NCBI GenBank assembly: GCA_045539425.1
Contig: JAZQFH010000038.1
Span: forward strand, 62,001-126,000
Length of the DNA: 64,000 nt
Origin: RUG14871 sp045539425
GTDB taxonomy: Bacteria > Bacillota_I > Bacilli_A > Erysipelotrichales > Erysipelotrichaceae
Reading direction: 5' to 3'
In this document: positions 24,844 to 33,404 of the stretch, piece after piece
Position numbering within the stretch: the stretch's first letter is position 1
Layout: the number at the start of each line of letters is the position of its first letter
Made by a program: the position numbers and the translations under genes
The notes under the pieces: model-generated
The model's input: the letters and a program-made list of their open reading frames with translations, nothing else
Database searches by the model: none
Told to the model about the DNA's origin: nothing

Positions 24844-25165
24844 TGTTCAAATCAAAGTAAAACGGAAATTTATAAAACGCATTGCGTTATATATTAAAAA
24901 CAGAAAGTTTGAGGGAGCTGTATGGACGTAAGAGGAAACCGTTATGGGACTGTATCGGTTGCAATACCTGCATATATGAACGGTAAAACATCCGGTTTTT
25001 GCCGAGTTGTATGTAAGAAGAAGAAAAGAAAGGTGATATACATCAGTTGTTAAGAACATGACAAAACATATCCATGCCCATATTTTTTCAGCTATCTATT
25101 GCATTATTGATCATTTACGCTATAACATAGGTGATATTTTGCGGGCATGCCCACAAAAAACGAGG
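24844..25165. other. AT-rich intergenic stretch
   Basis: No supported gene. It contains the palindrome GGGCATGCCC (25143-25152) next to A6, just before the DUF4143 fragment. The open frame from 25058 through this stretch has no Shine-Dalgarno and no homology until about 25166. Confidence 0.5.
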
Positions 25166-25576
25166 TGTTATAATGATTTCACAGATATGGGGCTCCGTAA
25201 TTCCTGGCTGAATTTCAGTCAGCTGGAAGAGAATCATATCATGGAGAATATCATCTACAACGAACTGCTCATGCGCGGTTATTCTGTTGATGTCGGGGTT
25301 GTGGAATATCAGTACCGCGACAGTGAAAAGAAAAAGACCAAGGTTCAGATGGAGGTGGATTTCATCGCAAGGACAGCCGGAGATATGATATACATCCAAT
25401 CCGCACTGCATATCGACTCGGATGAAAAGCGGGAACAGGAGAATCACTCCCTGAAGCGCATCAATGACTCCTTCCAGAAAATTGTAATTGTAAAGGATCA
25501 TATCATGCCCTACAAAGATGAAAACGGGATCCGATTCATCGGGGTCATGGATTTCCTTCTGCAGGACACTGTTTAA
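25166..25576 (+). pseudogene. 3' remnant of a DUF4143-type AAA ATPase gene
   Basis: The frame from about FTDMGLRNSWLNF to the stop matches the C-terminal DUF4143 domain of the archaeo-bacterial AAA ATPase family, including HIMENIIYNELLMRGYSVDV and the nuclease-like EVDFIA motif. Walker A, Walker B and the whole N-terminal two-thirds (about 270-300 residues) are absent, and the preceding DNA shows no related reading frame. It is therefore a gene fragment, not a working ATPase. A full-length relative lies 1.7 kb downstream on the other strand, although the two differ in sequence. Confidence 0.8.
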
Positions 25577-25597
25577 AAGCCGATATGGAATTCTATG

Positions 25598-25633
25598 GAA
25601 AAGGAATAGACTCGAGCCTATTCCTTTCTTTTT
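25598..25633. terminator. bidirectional terminator
   Basis: A perfect 10-bp stem AAAGGAATAG / CTATTCCTTT with an 8-base loop lies between the DUF4143 remnant and the convergent SDR gene. Confidence 0.8.
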
Positions 25634-25646
25634 CCTGTATCCTTTC

Positions 25647-26453
25647 TTAGATTCTCGGATCTGCTTCCTGCCACGGAACTTCCGTATAGTTTCCGACCCC
25701 CATGCCGCCGGCAACAGGGATGATAGCGCCCGTAATATATCTGGCCATATCCGTAACCAAGAAGAGTGCCGTATATGCCATTTCTTCCGGTTTGGCAAAT
25801 CTGCCGTTCGGAATCATGGACTGGGTCAGTTCTCTCTGTTCCGGGCTGATGGTGGAGTAGATATCCGTATCCGTAGCACCCGGACAGATGCAGTTGACCG
25901 TAATGTCGTGCTTTGCGTAATCCAGTGCCGCACTCTGCGTTAAGGAGATCACTCCACGCTTGGCTCCGGAATATACGGAATAGTTGGCTGTCGGATAAAT
26001 GCCTTCCGCAGAGGAAATATTAATAATGGTGCAGTTGCGGGAATTGGATTTCAGCATTGCCTTGACCGCATATTTGATTCCCATAAAGACACCGATATAG
26101 TCAATGTCCGTAACTCTCTTGAATTCCGCTGTTTCATATTCATGAATCGGATGCAGCAGTGTTCCCGCACCGGCATTGTTAATTAAGACATTCAGCTGAC
26201 CGTATTTCTCTACCGCAAAGTCCATGACTTTCTTCACGTCTTCCTCTTTGGAGACATCCGCCTGACAGAAGAATGCTTCGCCGCCTTTTGCACGAATTTC
26301 TTCTGCAATCTTTTCACCCAGTTCAGCTCTTCTGGCAGTTAAAACAACTTTCATGCCGTTATCCGCAAAGACTTCCGCAATCGCCCTGCCGATTCCTGCC
26401 GTAGCTCCGGTAACAACCGCCACCAGGCCTTTGACACTTTCAAAACTGTTCAT
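25647..26453 (-). CDS. short-chain dehydrogenase/reductase
   Basis: 268 residues, classical SDR. The cofactor loop is TGATAGIG (15-22), the structural motif is NNAG (92-95), and the catalytic triad is Ser147 or Ser148, Tyr161 and Lys165 (YSGAK). An Arg pair (TARR) after the second strand favours NADP(H). The C-terminal PVAGGMGVGNY loop is typical of FabG/3-oxoacyl- or polyol-type members; the substrate is unknown. GAGGT precedes the ATG. It is transcribed divergently from a TetR gene 99 bp away, which likely controls it. Confidence 0.88.
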   Translation of the reverse strand: MNSFESVKGLVAVVTGATAGIGRAIAEVFADNGMKVVLTARRAELGEKIAEEIRAKGGEAFFCQADVSKEEDVKKVMDFAVEKYGQLNVLINNAGAGTLLHPIHEYETAEFKRVTDIDYIGVFMGIKYAVKAMLKSNSRNCTIINISSAEGIYPTANYSVYSGAKRGVISLTQSAALDYAKHDITVNCICPGATDTDIYSTISPEQRELTQSMIPNGRFAKPEEMAYTALFLVTDMARYITGAIIPVAGGMGVGNYTEVPWQEADPRI

Positions 26454-26526
26454 AATTCATACCTCATTTCAATCCAAATTCTACCATTTCCCGTTAAATG
26501 GTCTTTTTCACATATAGCCTATAACG

Positions 26527-26532
26527 TATAAT
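26527..26532 (+). promoter_or_regulatory. -10 box of the TetR gene
   Basis: A consensus TATAAT 20 bp before the coding region in the SDR/TetR divergent promoter region. No clear -35 box. Confidence 0.5.
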
Positions 26533-26552
26533 AATGTTACAGATTAGGAAAT

Positions 26553-27104
26553 GTGAGTAATAACATGAAGAATCAGACAAAAGAAATGATTGCGGAAGCA
26601 TTCAAACAGCTGCTAAGAAAAAAAGATTTCCGGGAAATCACGGTCACGGAAATCTGTGAAGCCGTCAGTTGCCAGAGAAGAACCTTTTACTACCATTTTG
26701 ACGATAAATACAAGCTTGCGGCATGGATCTACACCCAAACCATGAACACGGTCTGGGATCCGAAGAAGGGCCCCTACGATTTCAGGGAAAACTATGTTGC
26801 CGGTCTCATAGCCACTCAGAAGGATACCGATTTATACCGCAAGGTTCTCCCCGATGATGCTCTCAGCGGGTTATATAAGCATATTGTCCAATACGGAGAC
26901 ATCATGTTTGAAGAGAGGATCCGCAGCAATCATCCGGAGGTTTCCATGGATGAGAATCTGCATTTTTTGATTCACTACTCCAATTCAGCCCAGATCTGCA
27001 TCATAAGGGAATGGCTCTTTTCCCCGCATCCGGAAGAGGCTTCTTCCCTTGTCGCAAAGATCCTTGAGGCATTTCCTGAAAGATTAAGAAGCTTGTTATT
27101 GTAG
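26553..27104 (+). CDS. TetR-family transcriptional regulator
   Basis: About 180 residues. The N-terminal helix-turn-helix reads FREITVTEICEAVSCQRRTF followed by YYHFDDKYKLAAW, the standard TetR DNA-binding signature; the C-terminal ligand domain is unassigned. The start is uncertain: GTG at 26553 is only 2 bases from AGGAAA, while the ATG at 26565 is 13 bases away; the protein changes by only four residues. Its divergent position next to the SDR suggests control of that gene. Confidence 0.85.
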   Translation: MSNNMKNQTKEMIAEAFKQLLRKKDFREITVTEICEAVSCQRRTFYYHFDDKYKLAAWIYTQTMNTVWDPKKGPYDFRENYVAGLIATQKDTDLYRKVLPDDALSGLYKHIVQYGDIMFEERIRSNHPEVSMDENLHFLIHYSNSAQICIIREWLFSPHPEEASSLVAKILEAFPERLRSLLL

Positions 27105-27166
27105 CTGTATTCCTGCCCGCCGAAGACTTTTGCGATAGTGTATCATTTCCATTCCCGATTTCATGC

Positions 27167-27205
27167 AAAAGGCCCATCCGTGACATATCCCGGATGGGCT
27201 TTCTG
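27167..27205 (+). terminator. terminator after the TetR gene
   Basis: The 9-bp stem GCCCATCCG / CGGATGGGC, extended by A-T pairs, with a 10-base loop and TTTCTGTTCTT following. Confidence 0.75.
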
Positions 27206-27256
27206 TTCTTAAGAACAACAGGCATGACTGTATTTATTATATATAGATTAAGATAC

Positions 27257-28552
27257 TCACTGATTTGATTTCATCCATTCCTGCGCATAGTACAGCGGAA
27301 CATTGACCATTCTGTCCTGTTCTCTGTATCCGGACATGGAGAAGCGCCACCCAAAGAGGTTTGTGTTGCTGTCGAGGACAGTGCGAAGACTTTTTGATCT
27401 CAAATTCTCCTCTGCTTTCACTTCAATCGGGTAGATTCTTTCTTTCTGAATCACGAAATCAATTTCCATTGTTGAGTTATCATTCGAATAATAATAAGGA
27501 GTGCATCCTGCAGATATTATTTCCTGACAGATATACTGTTCCGTAAATGAGCCTTTATATTCCGTAAAAATACTGTCACCAATCAAGACCTGACTGGCAG
27601 GAGTATCATTCATGGCACCAAGCAGGCCCAGATCACTGACAAACAGTTTGAAACCGTCGAAGTCTTCGTAATGTTTCAGCGGATAATCGATCTTCTTTAC
27701 CCGGTTTACCTTATAAACCAACCCCGCATTTACCAGCCACTGAATGGCGTCCTCAAACTCTTTTGCCCTGGCTCCTTTTTTTAATGCACTGAAAATAAAC
27801 TTCTTGTTTTCCTTCGCAATTTGTGCCGGAATCGAATGATATACCATGCGCACTTTCGCCAACTGACTTGCCGGTATATGTTTGGAAAAATCCTGTTCGT
27901 AATCCCTGAGGATTCGCTTCTGGATATTTCTTGTCTCAATCAGATTCTGCGTTTCCACATAGTATTGAACAACTTCCGGCATTCCCCCGGTATAGTAATA
28001 CTGTCTTAACTGTTCCTGAAATAAAGAATTCAGTCCCGAATCATGCATCCAGTCGTGGCTTTTGATATAAGGAATTAACATATCTTTTCCGTTCGCCATA
28101 AGAAACTCCGTAAAAGACATGGGATACAGCGTCATCTCATCCACTTTTCCCACCGGAAATCCTGTGCCGGCATGAACACTGATCCCCAATAAGCTTCCCG
28201 CGACAACAATGTGATATTCCGGTGCATTTTCCTGAAAGTATTTCAGTGATGTCAACGCAAGGGGAATCTCCTGAATTTCATCCAGAATGATCAGTGTTTC
28301 CTCTTTCCGGATCACTTCATTTGTTACGGCAGAAAAAGTCCGAATCAACCGTTCCGTGTCAAAATCGAAAAAGCTTCCGGATAATACGGGATTATTGTCG
28401 CAGTTGATATATGCCACATTCTGATATTCATTCTTCCCGAACTCTTTCAATATCCAGGTTTTCCCCGTCTGTCTAGCGCCATATAAGATCAACGGTTTTC
28501 TGTTCTTTTTGTTTTTCCATTCAAGAAGGGAATCATATATTGTTCGTTTCAT
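27257..28552 (-). CDS. AAA ATPase with C-terminal DUF4143 (ATP-binding protein)
   Basis: 431 residues from the ATG at 28552 (MKRTIYD). Walker A is GARQTGKT (25-32), Walker B is LIILDEIQE and the sensor region is VVAGSLLG. The C-terminal DUF4143 domain ends in EIDFVIQ and PIEVKAEE, a PD-(D/E)xK-like arrangement (Asp, then Glu-x-Lys). The biological role of this family, abundant and scattered in gut bacteria and archaea, is not settled; host-genome mobility and defence have both been proposed. Upstream in-frame GTG codons (28564, 28561) and ATG 28558 lie at the edge of a 33-bp-period repeat array, and no good Shine-Dalgarno is visible. Confidence 0.88.
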   Translation of the reverse strand: MKRTIYDSLLEWKNKKNRKPLILYGARQTGKTWILKEFGKNEYQNVAYINCDNNPVLSGSFFDFDTERLIRTFSAVTNEVIRKEETLIILDEIQEIPLALTSLKYFQENAPEYHIVVAGSLLGISVHAGTGFPVGKVDEMTLYPMSFTEFLMANGKDMLIPYIKSHDWMHDSGLNSLFQEQLRQYYYTGGMPEVVQYYVETQNLIETRNIQKRILRDYEQDFSKHIPASQLAKVRMVYHSIPAQIAKENKKFIFSALKKGARAKEFEDAIQWLVNAGLVYKVNRVKKIDYPLKHYEDFDGFKLFVSDLGLLGAMNDTPASQVLIGDSIFTEYKGSFTEQYICQEIISAGCTPYYYSNDNSTMEIDFVIQKERIYPIEVKAEENLRSKSLRTVLDSNTNLFGWRFSMSGYREQDRMVNVPLYYAQEWMKSNQ

Positions 28553-28562
28553 AGGCATCACC

Positions 28563-28702
28563 ACACTTTTCTTGGGGAACTTTCATCATTATATTACACT
28601 TTTCTAGGGGAACTTTGCAACAATTATCACACTTTTCTAGGCGAACTTTCGCACAAACCCTACACTTTTCTAGGGGAACTTTCGCATAAACATTACACTT
28701 TT
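28563..28702. repeat. 33-bp-period repeat array upstream of the DUF4143 ATPase
   Basis: A 21-bp element beginning ACACTTTTCTAGG and ending GGGAACTTT occurs at 28563, 28596, 28629 and 28662, with an 8-bp truncated fifth copy at 28695. The period is exactly 33 bp (about three helical turns), with unrelated 12-bp spacers. The first copy abuts the ATPase start codons. The order resembles iterons or an operator array, not CRISPR. Confidence 0.9.
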
Positions 28703-28732
28703 ATGAATGAATGCCTGTTTTTCCACAGAAAA

Positions 28733-28757
28733 AGGGGAGATTATCTCTCCCCCCCCC
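28733..28757 (-). terminator. terminator-like hairpin with a C9 tract
   Basis: GGGGAGA-TTA-TCTCTCCCC pairs as a strong stem; a C9 homopolymer covers 28749-28757. On the minus strand it is followed by TTTTTC, as if terminating the remnant at 28788-28963. Confidence 0.6.
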
Positions 28758-28787
28758 GAATTGAATCATTGAATCACGGAAACTATC

Positions 28788-28963
28788 CTACTGCACCTTT
28801 GTAAAGATGGTCGCATTTTCAAATTCGCCGATGGCTTCCTCCCTGGACCAGATCAATAGACTTCCGTCAATCAAAAACTGTCCCTTAACTTCCTTTTTCT
28901 CCGTGAAGTTGATACTGACTTCCGTATAGCTGATACTGCCGCCGCTTATACTGTTCTGTAGTC
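28788..28963 (-). pseudogene. 3' remnant of an unidentified gene
   Basis: A frame of about 55 codons without a start codon ends at the TAG 28788-28790; a stop lies in frame just upstream. It reads as genuine protein (for example EVKGQFLIDGSLLIWSREEA) with normal codon use, and it is followed by its own terminator. It is probably the C-terminus of a lost gene; the family is not recognised. Confidence 0.55.
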
Positions 28964-28982
28964 AAATAACGATTTCATATAA

Positions 28983-29017
28983 AATACGCGTATTTCACAC
29001 ATAATAATACGCGTATT
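28983..29017. promoter_or_regulatory. two identical 12-bp palindromes AATACGCGTATT
   Basis: AATACGCGTATT at 28983-28994 and 29006-29017, 23 bp centre to centre, about two helical turns. This is the layout of a cooperative dimeric repressor operator. They lie just upstream of the gene remnant, so the operator may have outlived its gene. Confidence 0.65.
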
Positions 29018-29032
29018 TATTATTTCTGCGTG

Positions 29033-29063
29033 AAAAAAGGCTCTCCCTTTCGGGAAAGCCTTT
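29033..29063 (-). terminator. terminator of the pyr operon
   Basis: The stem AAAGGCT / AGCCTTT, with inner G-C pairs, is followed by T6 on the minus strand, 9 bp after the pyrI stop. Confidence 0.8.
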
Positions 29064-29071
29064 CGGTTTCT

Positions 29072-29491
29072 TTAGATTTCCGCTTTGGTTTCGCAGTAGA
29101 TGCAGCGGTATTCTTTCTTTGTCGGATCAGTTAAGCGGAAGATGTGCGGGAGTTCCTGCTCCACGGAGCTGATGCAGCGCGGGTTCTTGCACTTCAGAAC
29201 GTTCCTGAGTTCCTTCGGCAGCGACAGGTTCTTCTTTTCCACCAGTTTCTCATCCTTAATGATATTGATGGTCGCATCCGGATCGACAAAGCCGATCAGA
29301 TCTAAATTCACATCCACATCCGCATCGATCTTGATGATATCCTTTTTTCCCATCTTATGGGAAGTAACATTCTTGATAATGGCAACCGAGCAGTCCAGCT
29401 CTTCGAGATTCAGAAGCTCATACAGCTTCATGGCCTTGCCGGCCTGGATATGGTCAATGACCACACCGTTTACGATGGAATCAACGTTCAT
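29072..29491 (-). CDS. pyrI: aspartate carbamoyltransferase regulatory subunit
   Basis: 139 residues. The N-terminal allosteric domain binds CTP/ATP (VNGVVIDHIQAGKAMKLY). The C-terminal zinc domain has the four Cys ligands in CKNPRC (C-x4-C) and CIYC (C-x2-C). It joins PyrB chains into the regulated holoenzyme. Its presence means feedback-controlled ATCase, as in enterobacteria, archaea and some Clostridia/Erysipelotrichia, and unlike Bacillus. The start overlaps the pyrB stop by 4 bases. Last gene of the operon, followed by the terminator. Confidence 0.95.
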   Translation of the reverse strand: MNVDSIVNGVVIDHIQAGKAMKLYELLNLEELDCSVAIIKNVTSHKMGKKDIIKIDADVDVNLDLIGFVDPDATINIIKDEKLVEKKNLSLPKELRNVLKCKNPRCISSVEQELPHIFRLTDPTKKEYRCIYCETKAEI

Positions 29492-30408
29492 GCATTTGCC
29501 TCCTTTAATAACTTCAGAATGAGAGCCATCCGGATGTAACGTCCGTTTCTCACCTGCTTGAAATAACAGGCGCGCGGGTCCTTATCCACTTCCACGCTGA
29601 TCTCATTCACGCGCGGCAGCGGATGCAGAATAGCCAGGTCCGGTTTTGCGGTTTCCAGTTTTTTCGGTGTCAGGATATAGCTGTCCTTTAAGCGGAGGTA
29701 GTCCTCTTCGTTAAAGAAGCGCTCTCTCTGAACACGGGTCATATAGAGAATATCCAGATCTCCAATGACTTCCTCTAAGTCCGTCGTCTGAACATACGGG
29801 ATGTTGTTGGCTTTTAAGACACCGTTTTTGACGTAGCTTGGCAGCTTCAGCTCTTCCGGTGAGATCAGTACGATCTTAATACCGGTATAACGTGAGAGGG
29901 CACTGATCAGGGAGTGCACCGTTCTTCCGAACTTGAGGTCGCCGCAGAAGCCGATCGTCAGGTTATCGAAGTGTCCCTTTTCTCTCTGGATGGTTAATAA
30001 GTCCGTTAAGGTCTGCGTCGGATGGTTGTGTCCGCCATCTCCGGCATTGATGACCGGTACTTCCGAAACCAGGGAAGCCACATACGGTGCACCCTCTTTC
30101 GGATGACGCATGGCGATAATGTCGGAGTAGCAGCTGACCGTTCGGGCCGTATCCGCCACGCTTTCACCTTTCGCTGCGGAAGAGCTTGCGGCTTCCGAGA
30201 AGCCCAGAACCTGTCCGCCTAAGGACAGCATCGCGCTTTCAAAGGACAGTCTTGTTCTTGTCGACGGTTCAAAGAACAGCGTCGCCAGGATCTTGTGCTT
30301 ACAGACTTCCGCATACTTTTCCGGGTTGTCAATCATGTCATTGGCAACCGCAATCATTTCATCGATTTCTTCTTTGGAGAGATCCAGAATATTAATTAAA
30401 TGCCGCAT
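29488..30408 (-). CDS. pyrB: aspartate carbamoyltransferase catalytic subunit
   Basis: 306 residues, the family length. It catalyses carbamoyl phosphate + L-aspartate to N-carbamoyl-aspartate. The carbamoyl-phosphate loop is FEPSTRTRLSFE; the flexible loop Ser/Lys lies in SSAAKGES; HPTQTLTDLLT and HPLPRVNEI form the aspartate site. It starts 3 bp after the pyrE stop and overlaps pyrI by 4 bp. It is the committed step of UMP synthesis, paired with the allosteric subunit downstream. Confidence 0.97.
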   Translation of the reverse strand: MRHLINILDLSKEEIDEMIAVANDMIDNPEKYAEVCKHKILATLFFEPSTRTRLSFESAMLSLGGQVLGFSEAASSSAAKGESVADTARTVSCYSDIIAMRHPKEGAPYVASLVSEVPVINAGDGGHNHPTQTLTDLLTIQREKGHFDNLTIGFCGDLKFGRTVHSLISALSRYTGIKIVLISPEELKLPSYVKNGVLKANNIPYVQTTDLEEVIGDLDILYMTRVQRERFFNEEDYLRLKDSYILTPKKLETAKPDLAILHPLPRVNEISVEVDKDPRACYFKQVRNGRYIRMALILKLLKEANA

Positions 30409-30411
30409 TTC

Positions 30412-31050
30412 CTATTCTCCTTTATTGATCCAGCTTTCATCACTCGGGTTATCGCGGAACTTCAGAATCCGCGCTTCGTCTTCTTCCGTAATGTATCCGT
30501 TGGCGCTGGCTACCTTGACTAAGGCATCCAGGTCGCATAATGAGATATTCTTGACGTTTGCTTCCGCTAAACGCTTTAAGCCCTTTGCCATGCCGTAAGT
30601 GAAAATGGAGACAATGCCCAAAACTTCCGCTCCGGCTTCGCGCAAAACGTTGACCACTTCAATGACGCTGCCGCCTGTGGAGATCAGATCCTCCACGACA
30701 ACAACTTTCTGACCCGGCAGTAGAGCTCCTTCGATCTGATTCTGTCTTCCGTGGTCCTTATTTCCCGAGCGGACATATCCCATCGGCATCTGAAGCAGAT
30801 GCCCGACGATGGCCGCATGGGCAATGCCGGCTGTGGAAGTACCCATTAATACTTCCGCTTCCGGATAATTCTCTTTGACTAATTTGGCCAGACCGTTTTC
30901 CACGTCGTTCCGGACATTCACCGCTGTCAGTGTCAGACGGTTGTCGCAGTAGATCGGGCTTTTGATTCCGCTCGCCCAGATAAACGGTTCTTCCGGACGC
31001 AGGAAGACAGCCTGAATGGATAAGAGATCCTTCGCAATTAATTCTTTCAT
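30412..31050 (-). CDS. pyrE: orotate phosphoribosyltransferase
   Basis: 212 residues from the ATG at 31050 (MKELIAKD). It converts orotate + PRPP to OMP. The PRPP-binding motif is VVVVEDLISTGGS, and the N-terminal GIKSPIYCDNR is the orotate-site segment. The 11-residue longer frame (31083) would overlap pyrF; the shorter start leaves a 5-bp gap and has GGGGG upstream. Confidence 0.95.
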   Translation of the reverse strand: MKELIAKDLLSIQAVFLRPEEPFIWASGIKSPIYCDNRLTLTAVNVRNDVENGLAKLVKENYPEAEVLMGTSTAGIAHAAIVGHLLQMPMGYVRSGNKDHGRQNQIEGALLPGQKVVVVEDLISTGGSVIEVVNVLREAGAEVLGIVSIFTYGMAKGLKRLAEANVKNISLCDLDALVKVASANGYITEEDEARILKFRDNPSDESWINKGE

Positions 31051-31055
31051 CGTTT

Positions 31056-31757
31056 TTATTCCCCCACAAATTCCTTTACGCATCTTTCATAGGCAGCCAC
31101 CGGATCTTCCGCCTGCGTGATCGGACGTCCGACCACGATGTAGTCCGAACCGATCTTTCTGGCTTCGGCTGGCGTCATGACGCGCTTCTGGTCACCCTTT
31201 TCGCCATCCGCAAAACGGACGCCCGGAGTTACCGTGACGAAATCCTTACCGCAGTTGGCGTGTACCTTCTCTGCTTCCAGCGGGCTGCAGACCACGCCAT
31301 CCAGTCCCGCTTCCTTGGCGACTTTCGCGTAGTGCATGACGACATCCGCAATCGGCTTTTCAATTAAGAGGTCTTTTTCCATGCTTGCCTGGTCCGTGCT
31401 GGTGAGCTGCGTGACGGCGATGAGCATCGGGCGCGTTCCGTCCGCTCTGGTGAGTCCTTTTAAGGCTCCCTGTAACATGGCTGTGGTTCCTGCCGCATGG
31501 CAGTTGACCATATCAACATCCAGATTGCTCAATACCCGCATGGCTTTTTCCACCGTGTTCGGAATATCATGCAGTTTTAAGTCCAGAAAGATCTTGTGAC
31601 CTCTCCCTTTGATTTCCCGTACAATGGAAGGACCTTCCGCATAGAAGAGTTCCATGCCGATCTTCACAAACGGTTTCTTTCCTTCAAATTTGTCCAGGAA
31701 GCTGAATACCTGTTCTCTGGACGCAAAGTCACATGCGATAATGACATCTTTTCCCAT
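31056..31757 (-). CDS. pyrF: orotidine-5'-phosphate decarboxylase
   Basis: 233 residues, type 1 OMP decarboxylase, last step to UMP. The catalytic DLKLHDIPNTV (Asp-x-Lys-x-x-Asp tetrad) is intact; VTPGVRF and the phosphate-loop Arg in IVVGRPIT are present. It starts 1 bp after the pyrD stop. Confidence 0.96.
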   Translation of the reverse strand: MGKDVIIACDFASREQVFSFLDKFEGKKPFVKIGMELFYAEGPSIVREIKGRGHKIFLDLKLHDIPNTVEKAMRVLSNLDVDMVNCHAAGTTAMLQGALKGLTRADGTRPMLIAVTQLTSTDQASMEKDLLIEKPIADVVMHYAKVAKEAGLDGVVCSPLEAEKVHANCGKDFVTVTPGVRFADGEKGDQKRVMTPAEARKIGSDYIVVGRPITQAEDPVAAYERCVKEFVGE

Positions 31758-31758
31758 C

Positions 31759-32670
31759 TTAGTGTGCTCCTCCTATGATTTCCCTGATATTGCTGACTCC
31801 CAGCTTGTCCAGTAAGGACGGGAGTTCTTCGATAATGTTCTTACAGACATACGGATCCGCAAAGTTTGCGGCACCGATCTCAACGGCCGTTGCCCCTGCC
31901 AGCATCATCTCCACGACGTCGCTCGCGCTGCTCACGCCGCCCAGTCCGATGATCGGGATACTGACCGCTTCATAGACCTGATAGACCATGCGGACTGCCA
32001 CCGGGAAGATGGCCGGACCGCTTAAGCCGCCGGTTTTATTCTTTAAGATCGGCTGACGCTTTTTGATATCAATGCGCATGCCGACTAAGGTATTGATCAG
32101 GCTAATGCCGTCCGCTCCGCCCCGCTCCACCGCTTTGGCAATGGCGGTGATATCCGTGACGTTCGGGCTCAGCTTGATAATCACCGGTTTGGTGGTTACC
32201 TTCTTGATTTCTCTGGTTACCAGTTCCGCAAGTTCCGGATCATTTCCGAAATGCATGCCGCCGCCTTTGACGTTCGGGCAGCTGATATTCACTTCAAACC
32301 AGCCGATCTGCTCTTCTTTATCCAGTTTCCTGCAGACTTCCACGTATTCCTCCACCGAGAAGCCGGAGACATTGGCCATGATCGGCTTATGGAAGACCTT
32401 TCTCAGTTTCGGTAACTCTTCGCTGATGACCTTGTCCACACCTGGATTCTGTAATCCGATGGCATTCAGCATGCCCGAGGCTGTCTCCGCAATGCGCGGG
32501 GTCGGATTGCCGAAGCGCGGATCTCTTGTCGTTGTCTTAAAGGCCAGGCTTCCCAGGATATTGATATCATAGATATCCGCAAACTCATAACCGTAACCGA
32601 AGGTGCCGCTGGCTGTCAGGATCGGGTTATCCAACGTGACGCCGCATAAATCGACGCTTAATCTTCCCAT
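31759..32670 (-). CDS. pyrD: dihydroorotate dehydrogenase (NAD+), class 1B catalytic subunit
   Basis: 303 residues. It oxidises dihydroorotate with FMN. Class 1B is shown by the catalytic Cys in NISCPNVKGG (class 1A also uses Cys, class 2 uses Ser) and by the adjacent electron-transfer subunit. FMN loops GLGGVSSASD and SGTFGYG are present. The 5' end overlaps pyrK by 13 bp. Confidence 0.95.
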   Translation of the reverse strand: MGRLSVDLCGVTLDNPILTASGTFGYGYEFADIYDINILGSLAFKTTTRDPRFGNPTPRIAETASGMLNAIGLQNPGVDKVISEELPKLRKVFHKPIMANVSGFSVEEYVEVCRKLDKEEQIGWFEVNISCPNVKGGGMHFGNDPELAELVTREIKKVTTKPVIIKLSPNVTDITAIAKAVERGGADGISLINTLVGMRIDIKKRQPILKNKTGGLSGPAIFPVAVRMVYQVYEAVSIPIIGLGGVSSASDVVEMMLAGATAVEIGAANFADPYVCKNIIEELPSLLDKLGVSNIREIIGGAH

Positions 32671-33392
32671 ACGATCTCCTCCTTATTCAGCACCGGCCCT
32701 TCCTTGCATAAGCGCTTGTAGCCGCCTTTGACTTTGGTGGTGCAGCCCATGCACACGCCGTAACCGCAGCCCATACGCTCTTCAAAGCTGAACTGACCGG
32801 ATGTTGTGCTGTTATTGTATACTGCCTTTAACATCGGCAGAGGTCCGCAGGTATAGAAGTAAGAATACTCTTTCTCTTTCATGCCTTCCGTCACAAAGCC
32901 CTTGACTCCGTAAGAACCGTCTGCCGTACAGACTGTCACACTGCAACCTAAAGCTTTGAACTCTTCCTCATAGAAGACTTCCTCTTTGGTGTTAAAACCC
33001 AGGATGACCGAGACTTCTTTGTTCTCTTTTCTTAACTCTTTTGCCAGATAGTAAAGCGGCGGTACACCTACCCCTCCTCCGATCAAGAGCGGTTTTTCTC
33101 CGGCAAGAGATAAATCGTAGCCGTTGCCCAGATCATAGAGTAAGTCCAGGCTTCCCTTCTTCATCCGGCTTAAGACTTCCGTGCCTTTACCGACCACCTT
33201 GTAGATGATCGTTAAGGTATTCTCTGTCGCATCCGCTACGCTGATCGGTCTTCTTAAATAGTAGCCATCCAGTTTGATTTCCACAAACTGGCCCGGACGC
33301 AGGTTGATTTCCTTTTGAGAAGTCAAGTCCATCTGCCAGACATCTCTGGCGATTCTTTTATTTTCTTTGATTTCAAAGATTCCCTGATACAT
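32658..33392 (-). CDS. pyrK: dihydroorotate dehydrogenase electron-transfer subunit
   Basis: 244 residues. It passes electrons from PyrD to NAD+. The FAD motif is RRPISVAD, the NAD-binding loop is GGGVGVPPLYYL, and the [2Fe-2S] ligands are the cysteines of CGYGVCMGC plus a later Cys in KRLC. It forms the PyrD2K2 complex. Located between carB and pyrD, overlapping the latter. Confidence 0.95.
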   Translation of the reverse strand: MYQGIFEIKENKRIARDVWQMDLTSQKEINLRPGQFVEIKLDGYYLRRPISVADATENTLTIIYKVVGKGTEVLSRMKKGSLDLLYDLGNGYDLSLAGEKPLLIGGGVGVPPLYYLAKELRKENKEVSVILGFNTKEEVFYEEEFKALGCSVTVCTADGSYGVKGFVTEGMKEKEYSYFYTCGPLPMLKAVYNNSTTSGQFSFEERMGCGYGVCMGCTTKVKGGYKRLCKEGPVLNKEEIVWED

Positions 33393-33404
33393 ACTACCTC
33401 GTTT

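Noticed and set aside
25143..25152. GGGCATGCCC palindrome as a terminator
   Set aside because: No T tract follows on either strand; A6 follows on the plus strand.
25115..25798. 227-codon minus-strand ORF
   Set aside because: Covers the DUF4143 remnant and the SDR 3' end in antisense; composition is a shadow.
28563..28702. CRISPR array
   Set aside because: The spacers are only 12 bp and the 33-bp period is too short; no cas genes are near. An operator or iteron array fits better.
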